Shown: positions 19,038-27,950, numbered from the stretch's first letter. The stretch is 64,000 nt of DNA from an uncultured Gammaproteobacteria bacterium (GCA_951812995.1 CATOTD010000001.1:1-64000), one strand, 5' to 3'. Numbers and translations are program-made. The notes: a model not told the origin generated them from the sequence alone.

Positions 19038-19328
19038 GTACGGGGGCATCTGAATTAATCATCCGGGACGTGTCTGAATTGATCACTCTTCTTAGGTGCT
19101 TATACACAGAGTTATCAACAGGTAGGGGTTGATATTGGGTTGTCTTTGGTGGTCATTTTTTGGGTCTTTTTTAGGCTGTTTTAAGGGTGCTTAAACACCC
19201 ATTAATCATCCCTTAATTTGGGGTTAAATCAAGCCCAATATTTGGGTCGATTTTGGCAGTGTTTTTTAGGTGGGATTTTGGGGCTTAAGGATTGCCTAAA
19301 AAAGTAGATATTTCAGTATCGATTTCAT

Positions 19329-20714
19329 GAGTTATAACCGAATCTGGTGTCTGAATAAATTTGAAGTATGCGGCGTGCCTTGCTGGAATCGGTTTTGTCT
19401 AGCAATCGAAAGTAACAAGAGGAGCACGCCACACATGACAAAAGATACTGTGATTAATCTGGGTACACCAGAGGATATTGACCCGTTGACTGAATTGCTA
19501 CGTAGCGGTGCCAAACAGCTGATAACAGAAGCGATTCAGGCGGAGTTGGCCGAGTTGATGGCAAGTTTTGATAATCAGAAAACGAGTGAAGGCAGACAGC
19601 GTGTTGTGCGCAATGGCTATCACCCAGAACGAGAAGTATTGACCGGTGTTGGCAAAGTACCAGTGTCGGTGCCAAAGATCCGTAGCCGAGAAGGCGAGCC
19701 TGAGAGCTTCCAATCGTTAATAGTGCCTCCTTACATCCGGCGCACAGCGACCCTGGACGCGGCGATTCCCTGGCTTTATTTGCAGGGTGTTTCGAGTGGT
19801 CAGATGCAGAGCGCCCTGGAAGTGATTGTCGGGCCTGATGCCAAGGGCTTATCCGCCAATGCAGTTGGTCGCCTGAAACGTCAGTGGGAATCAGAGTACA
19901 AAACCTGGAGTACACGTTCAGTGACTGACGAATGGGTCTATATCTGGGCTGATGGCATCTACAGTGGTCTTCGAGGTGACGATGGTTGATTGTGTTGTCT
20001 GGTCATCATTGGCGTGAACAGCCGCGGTCAGAAGCACTTCCTGGCAATTAAGGATGGTGTCAGGGAATCGAAGCAGAGCTGGTGAGAAGTCTTGTTGTCG
20101 TTGAAACAGCGAGGTTTAAACCAACCACCGAAGCTGGCGATTGGCGACGGTGCTCTGGGATTCTGGGTAGCATTGGAAGAAGTCTATCCTGAGACAACAG
20201 CACAACGCTACTGGATGCATAAGACCGGTAATGTACTGAACTATCTGCCGAAGTCTGTTCAGGAGAAAGCGAAACAAGGGCTACATGACATTTGGATGGC
20301 AGAGGGGCGCACTGATGCAGAGAAGGCATTTGATGCATTTGAGGAACGTTTTGGTGTCAAGTATCCGAAGGCAGTGGCCATGCTTATCGAAAGACCGTGA
20401 TGCGTTGCTGGCATTTTATGACTTTCCAGCAGAGCACTGGACGCACATCAGGACAACGAATGTCATTGAGTCGAGTTTTGCCACAATCCGGCACAGGACA
20501 CGGCAAGCGAAAGGTTGTATCACACGAATAACGATGCTGACGATGATCTACAAGATGGGATTATGCGCAGAAGATTCCTGGCGCAAACTGCGAGGCTTCA
20601 GACACCTGGCCAAGGTGATTGGAGGCGTGAAGCTTAAAGATGGAATCGAAGTAACTGAGAACGACAAGGTAGCCGCATGATCAACTTGTCAGACACTACT
20701 TTTGACAATAGCTC
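19329..20714 (+). mobile_element. IS256-family element, copy A, with 9-bp target duplication
   Basis: 1386 bp. The left end GAGTTATAACCGAATCTGG and the complement of the right end (GAGCTATTGTC...TGTCTGA) form an imperfect ~26-bp inverted repeat sharing a GTGTCTGA inner part. An exact 9-bp direct repeat, CGATTTCAT, flanks it at 19320-19328 and 20715-20723. Five longer copies (A-E) plus one 32-bp end of this element occur in the window. Copy A interrupts the unknown gene on the complement. Confidence 0.92.
19435..20680 (+). pseudogene. IS256-family transposase, copy A, inactivated
   Basis: A Mutator-type DDE transposase starting MTKDTVINLGTPEDID. Compared with the open copy E it carries two CGA-to-TGA type stops (after GLRGDDG near 19987, and in SW*EV near 20082) and a one-base insertion near 20378 (GTGGCCATGC versus GTGGCATGC). 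Downstream of the frameshift the sequence is normal, including NVIESSFATIR with the glutamate aligned to the catalytic Glu of the family. It cannot make a full transposase. Confidence 0.9.
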
Positions 20715-21545
20715 CGATTTCATCGACCGGATAGTCATTATTTACGGTGTAATTTTCCTGCAAGGTGCCGGTATCCGGCACTGGATTTTCAGTATAAATC
20801 GGGGTGCCTGTTTTCGAAAAATCTGGCACTACGGCATACATCTGATAACTAGCATTTGAATCCCAAATATACCGCATCCAGGCGGCTCGCCAAGCGGCCT
20901 CATTAGCAGTCTTTTGGGCGGCGTAAGTATTCCCCATAATTTCAACGCTTGCGGCGGCATCATCACTGTTGACATTTTGATCTGTTGCTTTGTTAGTGGA
21001 GGGTGTTAATGGGGATATTTCAAATCCATCAACCCAAGTATCGCCTGCCGTTCTTAGCAAACCAAAATTTGGCGTTATCTGGCCGGTAGTTGAACTTCGC
21101 ACGCTAAAATAATTATTATCATTTATTTGATAAAAAACTGGTTCACCTATGCCGTTCCTAGCCCACCAGTATAGTTTAGTATAATAGTCATCGCCACCAT
21201 CTTTTTTGTTTGATATTATCACATTCTCAATATACATTTTTGCCGCTACTTCTCTTGTGTTTCCGTGACTTATGGAACCAACCCACCAGACCCAATCATG
21301 GCCAACATTTGGTTTTACGTTATTGGACAAAAGTATAGCGGCGAAATTAGGATTGCTGTAAGAGCCGAGGTTGTAAGCATCAGCACTTATGCCTTCCTTC
21401 CACAACATTGCATAACGTTTGCCTAGTCGATTAGATAGGTCGTTTCTTAATTACCAATATTTATCACCTTTAGCACCTACCCAACCACGATAATTAACTG
21501 AGGTTGGATCAGTACCAACCCCACCATTGTTACCTCTATACATTT

Positions 21546-22835
21546 GGAGACCTCGAACAACGCTGATTCTGGATGGGTTTTGACGCGAGCACCAGTCGTT
21601 GTCACCCGCATAGTGGGTGTGAAGGTCAAGGTCGGTGGTATTTGAGGCTGTGTTGCGCTGTTTGGGACTGCCAGGGCGGGTATTTCCGGAATTTGGGCGG
21701 AGTCAGGCTGTGGCCTGTCGTCGCTCGTGGAAGATGAGACGGCGGAAGTTGTAGCTCAGGTTGGCCATGGTCATGCGGGCCTTCGCACGGGTTTGGCCGA
21801 TTGAGCGGATGGTCAGAGCCATGGGCCCTTTCTCGTAGCCGAACACAGGCGCGGATGGCAGAGCGTGTCGCGTTGCCCCGACGAATATGCCTGGCCATGG
21901 GTTTGCCGCGTGGCTTCTTGCGATGGATATGTGAGCGGTACCCTTGCGCCTTCAGCCAAGCCTCATTCCTGGCCGAGCGGTACCCGGTATCGGCCCAAAC
22001 CGCCTTCGAGCTGTTTGTCTCGTCCAGAACCGAGGAGCGTTCATGCCCGTCGTAGCGAGCCGCATTCGTGCCAGTCTCACCCCGGATGAAGCGCCATTTG
22101 CGGTCAATGGACACGTGGTTCTTGTACCCAAAGTGCGGAACCGAAATATCGACAAGGCCAGTATCCTCCTCACCCTCCTTGGTCGTCTTGGCCTTTGAAT
22201 ACTTGACCGTCCAACGCGCATCGGTGTCTTTCTGCGCTGCCTTGGACAGATCATCGGGCCAGATGTCAGATGCGGCCTCACCTGCCTTGGCGCGCGCTTT
22301 CTCTTCTTTCGTCATCCGCTGGCGCGGGGCAAAGACCAACGTGGCATCCATAATCTGACCGCCGGTCGGTTTGTATCCCCGCGCGCACAGCTGAGCTTCA
22401 AACAGGGCCTTGAAGACACCCGCCTGGGTCAGCTTCTCTCTGAAAAGCCAGATCGTCTTATGATCAGGTGTCGGCTCCCCGATTTGAAATCCCAGGAACC
22501 GTAGCCAATTGAAACGGTCACGAATGAGAAACTCCATCCGCTCATCGCTCAGATTGTGCATCAAGGCCAAGACCAGCACCTTGAACATCACAACGGCATC
22601 ATAGGGCGGACGACCACCTTTGGGACGTTCCCCATAGCCAAGCGCTTCAACAAGAACTGGGCGAAACACTTCGAAATCAACGTGCCGCTCCAAAACCTCA
22701 AGCGGATATCCCATCGCCGAAAGCCGCGCCAAATGATCCGTCAAATCAAACAATCCAGGTGCGTGCATAAACAAAATCCTCCCACATCAAGTGAATCAGA
22801 CCGTACCACAAAATGTACGGTTTTTAGAGGCTTCC
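21546..22835 (-). mobile_element. IS5-family element, copy 1
   Basis: 1290-bp element of visibly higher GC than its surroundings. Ends GGAGACCTCGAAC (21546) and, on the complement, GGAAGCCTCTAAA form imperfect inverted repeats. The same borders are found in copies 2 (38521-39745) and 3 (56591-57881). No convincing target duplication is visible. It truncates the PIN-like gene on its right and the unknown gene on its left. Confidence 0.85.
21703..22768 (-). pseudogene. IS5-family transposase, copy 1, C-terminal frameshift
   Basis: Starts MHAPGLFDLTDHLARL (ATG at 22768). The DUF772-like N-terminus, GGQIMDATLVFAPRQR and VWADTGYRS acidic blocks are present. Near 21855 the family RVEHVFGYEKG segment is collapsed: about 11 bases are missing, removing the RVEH residues including the expected catalytic Glu and shifting the frame. 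The correct C-terminus (FGYEKGPMALTIRSIGQ...HERRQATA) lies one frame away, ending at 21703. The same deletion is in copies 2 and 3. Copy 1 is otherwise the least damaged. Confidence 0.85.
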
Positions 22836-22984
22836 AGCTTTTGCGTTTCTGATACTAAATCAAGAGGGAGCTTTGTTTGAGTTTTCCCCACAAACACAAA
22901 GATTTTAAGCGAATGTTTTGCCAAAATTTCCAGATTTTTGGGTTGTACATTTTCAAAATCGATTAATACATAATGTGTGGTCAT
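22836..22984 (-). pseudogene. Truncated PIN-like domain gene (N-terminal 49 residues)
   Basis: Starts MTTHYVLIDFENVQPKNLE at 22984, with an AGGGG ribosome-binding site upstream. It shows the first acidic residue (IDFEN) of a PIN-like fold and the conserved KIFVFVG strand. The frame runs straight into the end of IS5 copy 1 at 22835, so the catalytic remainder is lost; no second half is found beyond the IS. Full-length relatives are small PIN-domain proteins often found in mobile or defence contexts. Confidence 0.7.
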
Positions 22985-23127
22985 TGCATTTCCCCTGATT
23001 TTGTCCAACTGCGATTGTTATACTTATACGCATATTTCTCGTAGGTTTTTTTGCATGTAAGCATATTTGATAATTGCTTTAATCTTAGTCTTTCTCTCAT
23101 CCTGAAAATCGATCCGACCACATAACA

Positions 23128-24003
23128 CTAACATAATGCATTTATAGACGACAGACAGGCTTGATAATAACTGCGGCCAAATAATAAGAGATGATTCAGC
23201 TCATGGTATAACCGGTATAGGATGATGCGTTGTTCATACCCCTCTTGCAAAGGCCACACTTCGGCATAAGCCGCATCGCACCGTGCGTCAAAACCACCAA
23301 ACAAACGCATCATGCCCATCTCGGCTTCGCGATGACCGTAATAGCTGGCAGGATCGAAAATCACCGGCTTGCCCTGCTTGTCCGCGGCCGCATTACCCGA
23401 CCATAAATCTCCATGTAATAACACGGCGGGCTCTTCAATATCGCCTAGTATTGAATCCAGTTTACATAACAATTTATCACCATTAATTAACAGCGGATTG
23501 TCTTTGTCCATTTTTGTGGCAAGCATTTTTAGTTGGCAGGCTAAACGTTGCTCACGCCAGAAGGTTAGCCAATTATCTTGCCAGGTATTAATTTGTATGT
23601 TGGTACCAAGGTAGTTATCACGTATAAATCCGAACTGGGGTTTTTGTGTAAATTTATGCAGATTTGCCAAACTGCGCCCCATTTGTTCTTGCCAATCACT
23701 CGCCGGATTTCCAGCATCAAAGACCTCCAGCACAATAAAATCGTCGTCATAAGCAATCGGTCTTGGGACTTGAATAACATTCGGTTGCGCTAACAGTAAT
23801 AAGGCTTCGTATTCGGCCTGAAAAAAGCCAGGTCTATTTTCAACCGGTGTGTGAGACTTTATAAAAAATCGCCGCCCATCTATTAGCGCGACGATACGAC
23901 TATCGTTAATGCAACCACCATGCGCTATCAGGCTGTCAATGATTCGTGCATGTTGATTTGTGTTGGCAGAGATGGCAGCTTCAATGCGTGACTGCAGCGT
24001 CAT
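23128..24003 (-). CDS. Fructosamine kinase family protein
   Basis: 291 residues of the fructosamine/ketosamine-3-kinase family, which phosphorylates glycated amines so they fall off proteins. Visible motifs are GGCINDSRIV near the start, FIKSH (ATP-binding lysine), LLHGDLWSGN (catalytic loop) and FDPASYYGHREAE (metal-binding). Its start directly abuts the stop of the phosphatase gene, a pairing known from protein deglycation operons. Length and motifs indicate a functional enzyme. Confidence 0.9.
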   Translation of the reverse strand: MTLQSRIEAAISANTNQHARIIDSLIAHGGCINDSRIVALIDGRRFFIKSHTPVENRPGFFQAEYEALLLLAQPNVIQVPRPIAYDDDFIVLEVFDAGNPASDWQEQMGRSLANLHKFTQKPQFGFIRDNYLGTNIQINTWQDNWLTFWREQRLACQLKMLATKMDKDNPLLINGDKLLCKLDSILGDIEEPAVLLHGDLWSGNAAADKQGKPVIFDPASYYGHREAEMGMMRLFGGFDARCDAAYAEVWPLQEGYEQRIILYRLYHELNHLLLFGRSYYQACLSSINALC

Positions 24004-24504
24004 CTATGTGTTGTTTAATAAGTCAAGGCAATGCGCCAATAGCCGCGGACAGGCCGACTCGATCATGTCTAATACCTGTTCAAAACCAGTCGTGCCGCCA
24101 TAATAGGGATCGGGCACTGACGGCGCATTTGCATTGCTATTATAGCCATTGATAAACGTGCCTAATAAACGTATGTGTTGTTGTGGGCCGCCGGTCATTG
24201 CTTCTAGCTCGATAAGATTATGGCTATCCATCGCCACGACTAAATCAAATATATCTAAATCATGGTGCGTCACCTTGCGCGCCCGCGATAAAAGTGTATA
24301 ACCGCGTTGCCGGGCAACTTCACGCATACGCACATCAGTCGGTGCGCCTGCGTGGTAAGCAATGGTGCCGGCTGAGTCAATCTGAATTTGATCGGTGCCA
24401 GCATTTTTTTCTACATAATGTTGAAATACGCCTGCGCCTGCCGGTGAACGGCAAATATTGCCCATGCAGACAAATAAAACGCTGATCTTATGGGTTGATT
24501 TCAT
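24004..24504 (-). CDS. Low-molecular-weight protein tyrosine phosphatase
   Basis: 166 residues with the CX5R loop VCMGNICRS (C13, R19) at the N-terminus and the catalytic aspartate in DPYYGG near the C-terminus. Such enzymes are linked to ketosamine kinases or to exopolysaccharide control; here the abutting fructosamine kinase gene favours the former. It is the first gene of a two-gene unit on the complement strand. Confidence 0.93.
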   Translation of the reverse strand: MKSTHKISVLFVCMGNICRSPAGAGVFQHYVEKNAGTDQIQIDSAGTIAYHAGAPTDVRMREVARQRGYTLLSRARKVTHHDLDIFDLVVAMDSHNLIELEAMTGGPQQHIRLLGTFINGYNSNANAPSVPDPYYGGTTGFEQVLDMIESACPRLLAHCLDLLNNT

Positions 24505-24603
24505 AGCGGATAAGCAGTCAATTCAAAGTAGCACTCAGATCTGTTTTTTCATCATTGCTATTTTCGACCAGCGCATTGTTTAGCCATGCTGTAAGCCAAC
24601 AAT

Positions 24604-24645
24604 CTAATACTCTACGACTATCTTGCCAAAATGCGCGCCCGACTT
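24604..24645 (-). pseudogene. Possible last codons of a zinc-dependent oxidoreductase gene
   Basis: On the complement the sequence reads KSGAHFGKIVVEY and a stop, which resembles the conserved C-terminus (HFGKIV) of quinone-oxidoreductase/zinc alcohol dehydrogenases. It directly adjoins the point where the methyltransferase fragment loses similarity to its family. It is probably a deletion scar joining two formerly distant genes. The evidence is only 13 residues long. Confidence 0.4.
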
Positions 24646-25076
24646 ACAAAATTCCTACGCCCAAAAATCTCATCGCAAAGCACTTTGAGATAGTGCGCTT
24701 CATTGTCATCAATACTGATCCATAGCGAGCCATCCTCGGATAGCAACCGGCGCAAAATCTCCAGCCGGTCGCGCATCAGACTTAGCCAAATCGAATGCTC
24801 CAGCCCATCATCATACTGCTCAAAGGCATTGCCGGTATTATAGGGCGGGTCGATAAAGATACACTTTACTTTGCCTGTATATTCCTGTTCCAACGCCTTG
24901 AGTGCCAGCAGGTTGTCGCCTTGAATAAGCATGTTATCAAACTGATCATTTTCGCTGTAGCGTTTGTCAGCGTGGTAAGACTGGCCTGGCTCTTCCAACA
25001 AAATACGTGGCTCCAACCGCGGCCGCTGGTCTTTACCTATCCAGGTCAACTCAAGTTTAGTTTTTTGTTTGGGCAT
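24618..25076 (-). pseudogene. Type III-like Mod adenine methyltransferase, truncated after 144 family-like residues
   Basis: 152 residues: an N-terminal extension typical of Mod-type enzymes, QGDNLLALKALE, and methyltransferase motif IV DPPYNTG (D76-G82). Similarity stops at FGRRNFV near residue 144, and the last eight residues are unrelated, so the SAM-binding half is missing. It overlaps the kwaB stop by one base (TAATG), implying that it was, or is, translated with the Kiwa genes. It should be inactive as a methyltransferase. Confidence 0.8.
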
Positions 25077-26038
25077 TAATCTCCCGAGCCTTTGCTTACT
25101 GGTGCTTTAGCCGCCGAATCGAAAAGCTCATCGTTAATTGGTGAACGTAACCTGTCGTTATTTAGGAGCTTGAGTAGCAATTCAACGGTGTCTTCCTCAA
25201 CCACGATTTTGTCGTTCACGATCTTTAACCCCCATTTCTCTTGGGCACTTACTTTGATTAGTTTTTTCATATAGTCAGGCTGTTCATAATAGGCTGACTT
25301 GCGGATAGAAGAGAGCTTGCGTAGGTGATGAAGATTGATGCCAACAAACTTCCTGATAATTTTCACGTTGTCAAAAATATTGAGTTCATCGAAGGCAGAA
25401 AAGACCTCTTCTGCTTTAACCTTCATGCCTTCCCTAAAGTTCATTGCGCTTTCAAATCGTCGCTTGTTGGCAATAAAAATAGTGCCGTCATAGACAAAAA
25501 AATCAAATTTTGAATAAATTAAAAAAACTTCTTTATCGTCAATATCTATCAATTGTTTATTCTTAAAAAGTGCAATATTCTTGGCATCAACTTTTTTAGG
25601 TTGAGTATCTGCGTGAATTTTCCGACACGCATATAGATATTTCCCGTCTTTTTCAAAGAGCACTATATATAACCATGTATTCAAAAGTTCCTCATATTTA
25701 GTCACTAGCTTATTATCAAAGCCTTCATTAATGACTTCTGCAATGGCTCCTGAGACTTTAACAAAATCATCAGAGGTGGTGGTAGTAGTGAATAAAACAT
25801 CATCACCATCGGCATTATTAAAGTCGTACTCAGTGACATGAAAATCTTTGCTTTGCAGTTGCTTTTTTAGATAACGACGAAATCGCCCCTGTAATTTTTC
25901 ATCAATCTTTACTCGCAGTCCTGTATATTGATTTTCTTTACGCACGATTTTCCGTTTTATCAACCAAAAGCTCACTACCCAGTCGGAAACATTAATGGCC
26001 TTTATTTCATCATGCTGATTTTTGATTTTAGTCTTCAT
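25076..26038 (-). CDS. kwaB: Kiwa anti-phage protein KwaB (DUF4868)
   Basis: 320 residues of the DUF4868 type. The central block LIYSKFDFFVYDGTIFIANKRRFES and the later LRKLSSIRKSAYY.QPDYMKKL segment are family hallmarks. Kiwa is described as a two-gene membrane-associated defence in which KwaA senses infection and KwaB, a DNA-binding effector, impairs phage replication. The gene overlaps kwaA by 11 bases and the Mod fragment by 1 base. Frame and length are normal. The family assignment is from memory of sequence patterns. Confidence 0.82.
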   Translation of the reverse strand: MKTKIKNQHDEIKAINVSDWVVSFWLIKRKIVRKENQYTGLRVKIDEKLQGRFRRYLKKQLQSKDFHVTEYDFNNADGDDVLFTTTTTSDDFVKVSGAIAEVINEGFDNKLVTKYEELLNTWLYIVLFEKDGKYLYACRKIHADTQPKKVDAKNIALFKNKQLIDIDDKEVFLIYSKFDFFVYDGTIFIANKRRFESAMNFREGMKVKAEEVFSAFDELNIFDNVKIIRKFVGINLHHLRKLSSIRKSAYYEQPDYMKKLIKVSAQEKWGLKIVNDKIVVEEDTVELLLKLLNNDRLRSPINDELFDSAAKAPVSKGSGD

Positions 26039-26615
26039 TATGATCCTCTCGTTTGTTTAATCCATTTTGTGCCGCAATGTATAAGTAATATGACAGTTGC
26101 TCCAGTTTGTAATAGTTACCTATACGGATAGGCGTATTGGTAATCACCAACCCTTGTGATTCTTTTGTGCCGCGCTTGAATGAACAATCAACCAGCATAT
26201 ATCCTGCAAGTGCAAGAATAGGATTAATAAAGACTGTTTGTGTGCGATAAGCTATGATAAACAGTATTGTCATGAGCAACAAAAAGCTAACAATGGTTCG
26301 CCAATCCCCTAGATCAATATTCATAAAAGAGATCATATAGGGAATAGTATAACTAAACATATCACCTGATTTATAGGTGGCTTTGGTAATAACAACAGGT
26401 AAATCACTAACAATCTTTCTTACAATCCGAATCGTCATCACAATACTAGCGATAGCAAGAAATAATAGAGCTCCGCTAACAAACGGCGTGCGTGGGAACC
26501 ACGGAAAATTGACCGCGCAATCTTTAATGATAAAAATAATCATCAATGGCGAATAAGCACTTAAGAAAAGCATCAGCGATGCCCATGGGCGTAATCTTAA
26601 TCCTGAGTCATTCAT
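26028..26615 (-). CDS. kwaA: Kiwa anti-phage membrane protein KwaA
   Basis: 195 residues with about four hydrophobic segments (12-30, 44-66, 106-123, 128-143) and a charged C-terminal tail, the size and topology expected of KwaA. Identity is supported mainly by its position: it is the first gene of a pair with the DUF4868 gene, overlapping it by 11 bases. In the described system KwaA is the membrane sensor that recruits KwaB. It appears intact. Confidence 0.78.
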   Translation of the reverse strand: MNDSGLRLRPWASLMLFLSAYSPLMIIFIIKDCAVNFPWFPRTPFVSGALLFLAIASIVMTIRIVRKIVSDLPVVITKATYKSGDMFSYTIPYMISFMNIDLGDWRTIVSFLLLMTILFIIAYRTQTVFINPILALAGYMLVDCSFKRGTKESQGLVITNTPIRIGNYYKLEQLSYYLYIAAQNGLNKREDHNED

Positions 26616-26690
26616 GAATGTATCTTGATGGCTAAAATTTGAAAAGTCTCATGCCTGTATGTTTTATACGTATACCTAATCGTTGTAGAT

Positions 26691-26769
26691 TCGGTGTAGA
26701 TTCAATTGGTAGAGTGGTCTGGTACGCTGGACGTGCCAAGTGGGTTGCGGGTTCGAATCCCGTTACTGA
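26691..26769 (+). other. Degenerate tRNA-like sequence
   Basis: A T-arm (GCGGGTTCGAATCCCGT, 26747-26763), a D-arm-like ATTCAATTGGTAGAGT and an acceptor-like pairing between 26691-26697 and 26763-26769 are visible. A 5-bp stem with a seven-base loop around TGG could be an anticodon arm, but spacing between arms is wrong and the T preceding the anticodon is missing. A short duplication (GTAGATTC twice) sits at the 5' side. It reads as a damaged tRNA gene or attachment-site remnant next to the Kiwa operon. Confidence 0.4.
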
Positions 26770-26788
26770 AGTTGCAACGGTGTTTATT

Positions 26789-26874
26789 TTATATCTCCTT
26801 CAAGAAAAGAGTAACCCCTCGCGGTGCGCTGATCTGACGGGAAGCGGGAGGGGTGTTGTTGAAGGAAAATATAG
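26789..26874. other. Long imperfect hairpin between Kiwa and the toxin-antitoxin genes
   Basis: Arms ATATCTCCTTCAA and TTGAAGGAAAATAT pair at the base. A second stem, AACCCCTC with GAGGGGTGTT, pairs inside and is capped by a GC-rich loop. The structure covers ~86 bases. It could be a strong terminator for the complement-strand toxin gene, a folded RNA, or a small inverted-repeat element. The rest of 26616-27014 has no convincing gene. Confidence 0.5.
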
Positions 26875-27014
26875 GCTTGTAACATACGCATGTCAAGCAA
26901 TTAATGTTGTTGGTTTTACGGCTGATGCCTGGTGTCGTCCACGTCTAAAACCGCCACTGTCGCATAAATTCTTTCAGTTTTAGCATGCCATGTAAATACC
27001 ATAGCCCACTGTCA

Positions 27015-27536
27015 TCATTTAGCAAACAACTGCGCCACCGTTTGCATCGGCAGAAACAGGCGCGTGCGGTAATTATGCGTACCAAGGGATTGAAAGTTAT
27101 ACTGCTCATAAAACCCCTGTACTCCATCATCAAGCGCATCAACCACAACGGCATAAGATGGCAGGTGGACGTTAACATCATAGGCATGACGCAAGGCTGC
27201 AATCAGTGTTACTTTACCCAGCCCTTGTCTTTGTGCTGCCTGATGCACGGCAAGTTGGGCAATCAGCATCACAGGTACAGGATAATGTGGCAATTTTTTG
27301 GCGCGGGCTGGCGGCAAAGACTCACGCTCAATGCCAGTATGGGACAGCGTATAATAAGCACAAATAGCGCTCGCATCTTCTCTGGTCGGCAACACCATGG
27401 TCTTGCTGATTCCCGCCTCCCAGTGACGCACGGCATATTGCCAAAGAAAGGTATTTAACGATTTGGCCCCACAATTAAATAATTTTCGATCATGAACGGA
27501 TTTGTCAAGTGCTACAAATGTAGCAGAAGGTGTCAC
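27015..27536 (-). CDS. GNAT acetyltransferase toxin, TacT-like
   Basis: 173 residues of the GNAT fold with the acetyl-CoA loop RQGLGK near 104-109 and the C-terminal FYEQYNFQSL block. It pairs with a DUF1778 gene whose stop it overlaps (GTG start at 27536, 4-base overlap). TacT-type toxins acetylate the amino group of charged tRNAs and stop translation. Sequence and partner fit well; the exact tRNA specificity is unknown. Confidence 0.87.
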   Translation of the reverse strand: MTPSATFVALDKSVHDRKLFNCGAKSLNTFLWQYAVRHWEAGISKTMVLPTREDASAICAYYTLSHTGIERESLPPARAKKLPHYPVPVMLIAQLAVHQAAQRQGLGKVTLIAALRHAYDVNVHLPSYAVVVDALDDGVQGFYEQYNFQSLGTHNYRTRLFLPMQTVAQLFAK

Positions 27537-27802
27537 TCAATGCCCTTTGCTTTGGCAAAGTCCCAGGCCTTGCGCAGCTTTTTGTTCGGTGCCTGTGCCG
27601 CATCACAGGCCGCCATAAAACGGTCAAACACATCATTTTTGACGGTGATGGATTCATGCTCGGCGATAACCTGCTTGGCATCTTTTTCAATCAGACGTAC
27701 CACATATTCTGTCAGGCTGTTCATGCCTTTAAGTGCCGCTGCTTTTTCTACTATTGCCTTGATGTCTTCGTCTATTCTCATATCTATGCGTGAAGTTGCC
27801 AT
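27533..27802 (-). CDS. DUF1778 antitoxin, TacA-like
   Basis: 89 residues. An N-terminal ribbon-helix-helix DNA-binding segment (SRIDMRIDEDIKAIVEKAAALKGMNSLTEYV) precedes a C-terminal toxin-binding tail. It lies first in a two-gene operon with the GNAT toxin, and TGTAC-containing repeats directly upstream are probable autoregulatory operators. Confidence 0.9.
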   Translation of the reverse strand: MATSRIDMRIDEDIKAIVEKAAALKGMNSLTEYVVRLIEKDAKQVIAEHESITVKNDVFDRFMAACDAAQAPNKKLRKAWDFAKAKGIE

Positions 27803-27828
27803 AGCGATAACCCCTATTAAAAATTTGA

Positions 27829-27893
27829 CCAGTACAAAATCATAGTAACATTTTGTATCTTTTTGTACAGCATTTTTATGTACAGTATACTGC
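27829..27893. promoter_or_regulatory. Repeated (T)GTAC motifs upstream of the antitoxin gene
   Basis: Within about 65 bases there are an AGTACAAAA, an ATTTTGTA, a TTTTGTACAG and an ATGTACAG motif, in both orientations and partly palindromic. This is the expected place and form for a ribbon-helix-helix antitoxin operator and promoter. Binding is inferred, not shown. Confidence 0.5.
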
Positions 27894-27950
27894 GTCTAAG
27901 CGAGTCTCTCTAGTCGTGGTTGCGCATCCAATCTGCATAAGCCTGTTATA

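Larger units (their letters stand above)
19285..21545 (-). pseudogene. Unknown protein gene, broken by IS256 copy A, a nonsense codon and IS5 copy 1
   Basis: The main open frame runs 21408 to about 20715. Excising IS256 copy A with one copy of its 9-bp duplication restores the C-terminus ...PVDEIDTEISTFLGNP with a stop at 19285. Upstream, the same frame continues through an in-frame TAA near 21450 to an MYRGNNGG segment and is then cut off by IS5 copy 1 at 21545. The ~240 residues are rich in Asn, Tyr, Trp and Thr and look like an exported or phage-type protein. I do not recognise the family, and no function is proposed. Confidence 0.65.

Noticed and set aside
19095..19120. DnaA-box-like motifs (TTATACACA, TTATCAACA) as a replication origin
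   Set aside because: Only two imperfect motifs, no cluster, no dnaA or dnaN nearby, and the region is IS debris.
21801..22358. Open frames on the plus strand inside the IS5 copies
   Set aside because: They are GC-driven antisense shadows of the IS5 transposase and recur identically in each copy.
26691..26769. Functional tRNA gene
   Set aside because: Arm spacing is wrong, the base before the anticodon is not T, and the acceptor stem has a mismatch and several wobble pairs; kept only as tRNA-like.
26639..26983. 114-residue plus-strand open frame across the tRNA-like region and hairpin
   Set aside because: It has no family similarity or ribosome-binding site and overlaps structured non-coding sequence.
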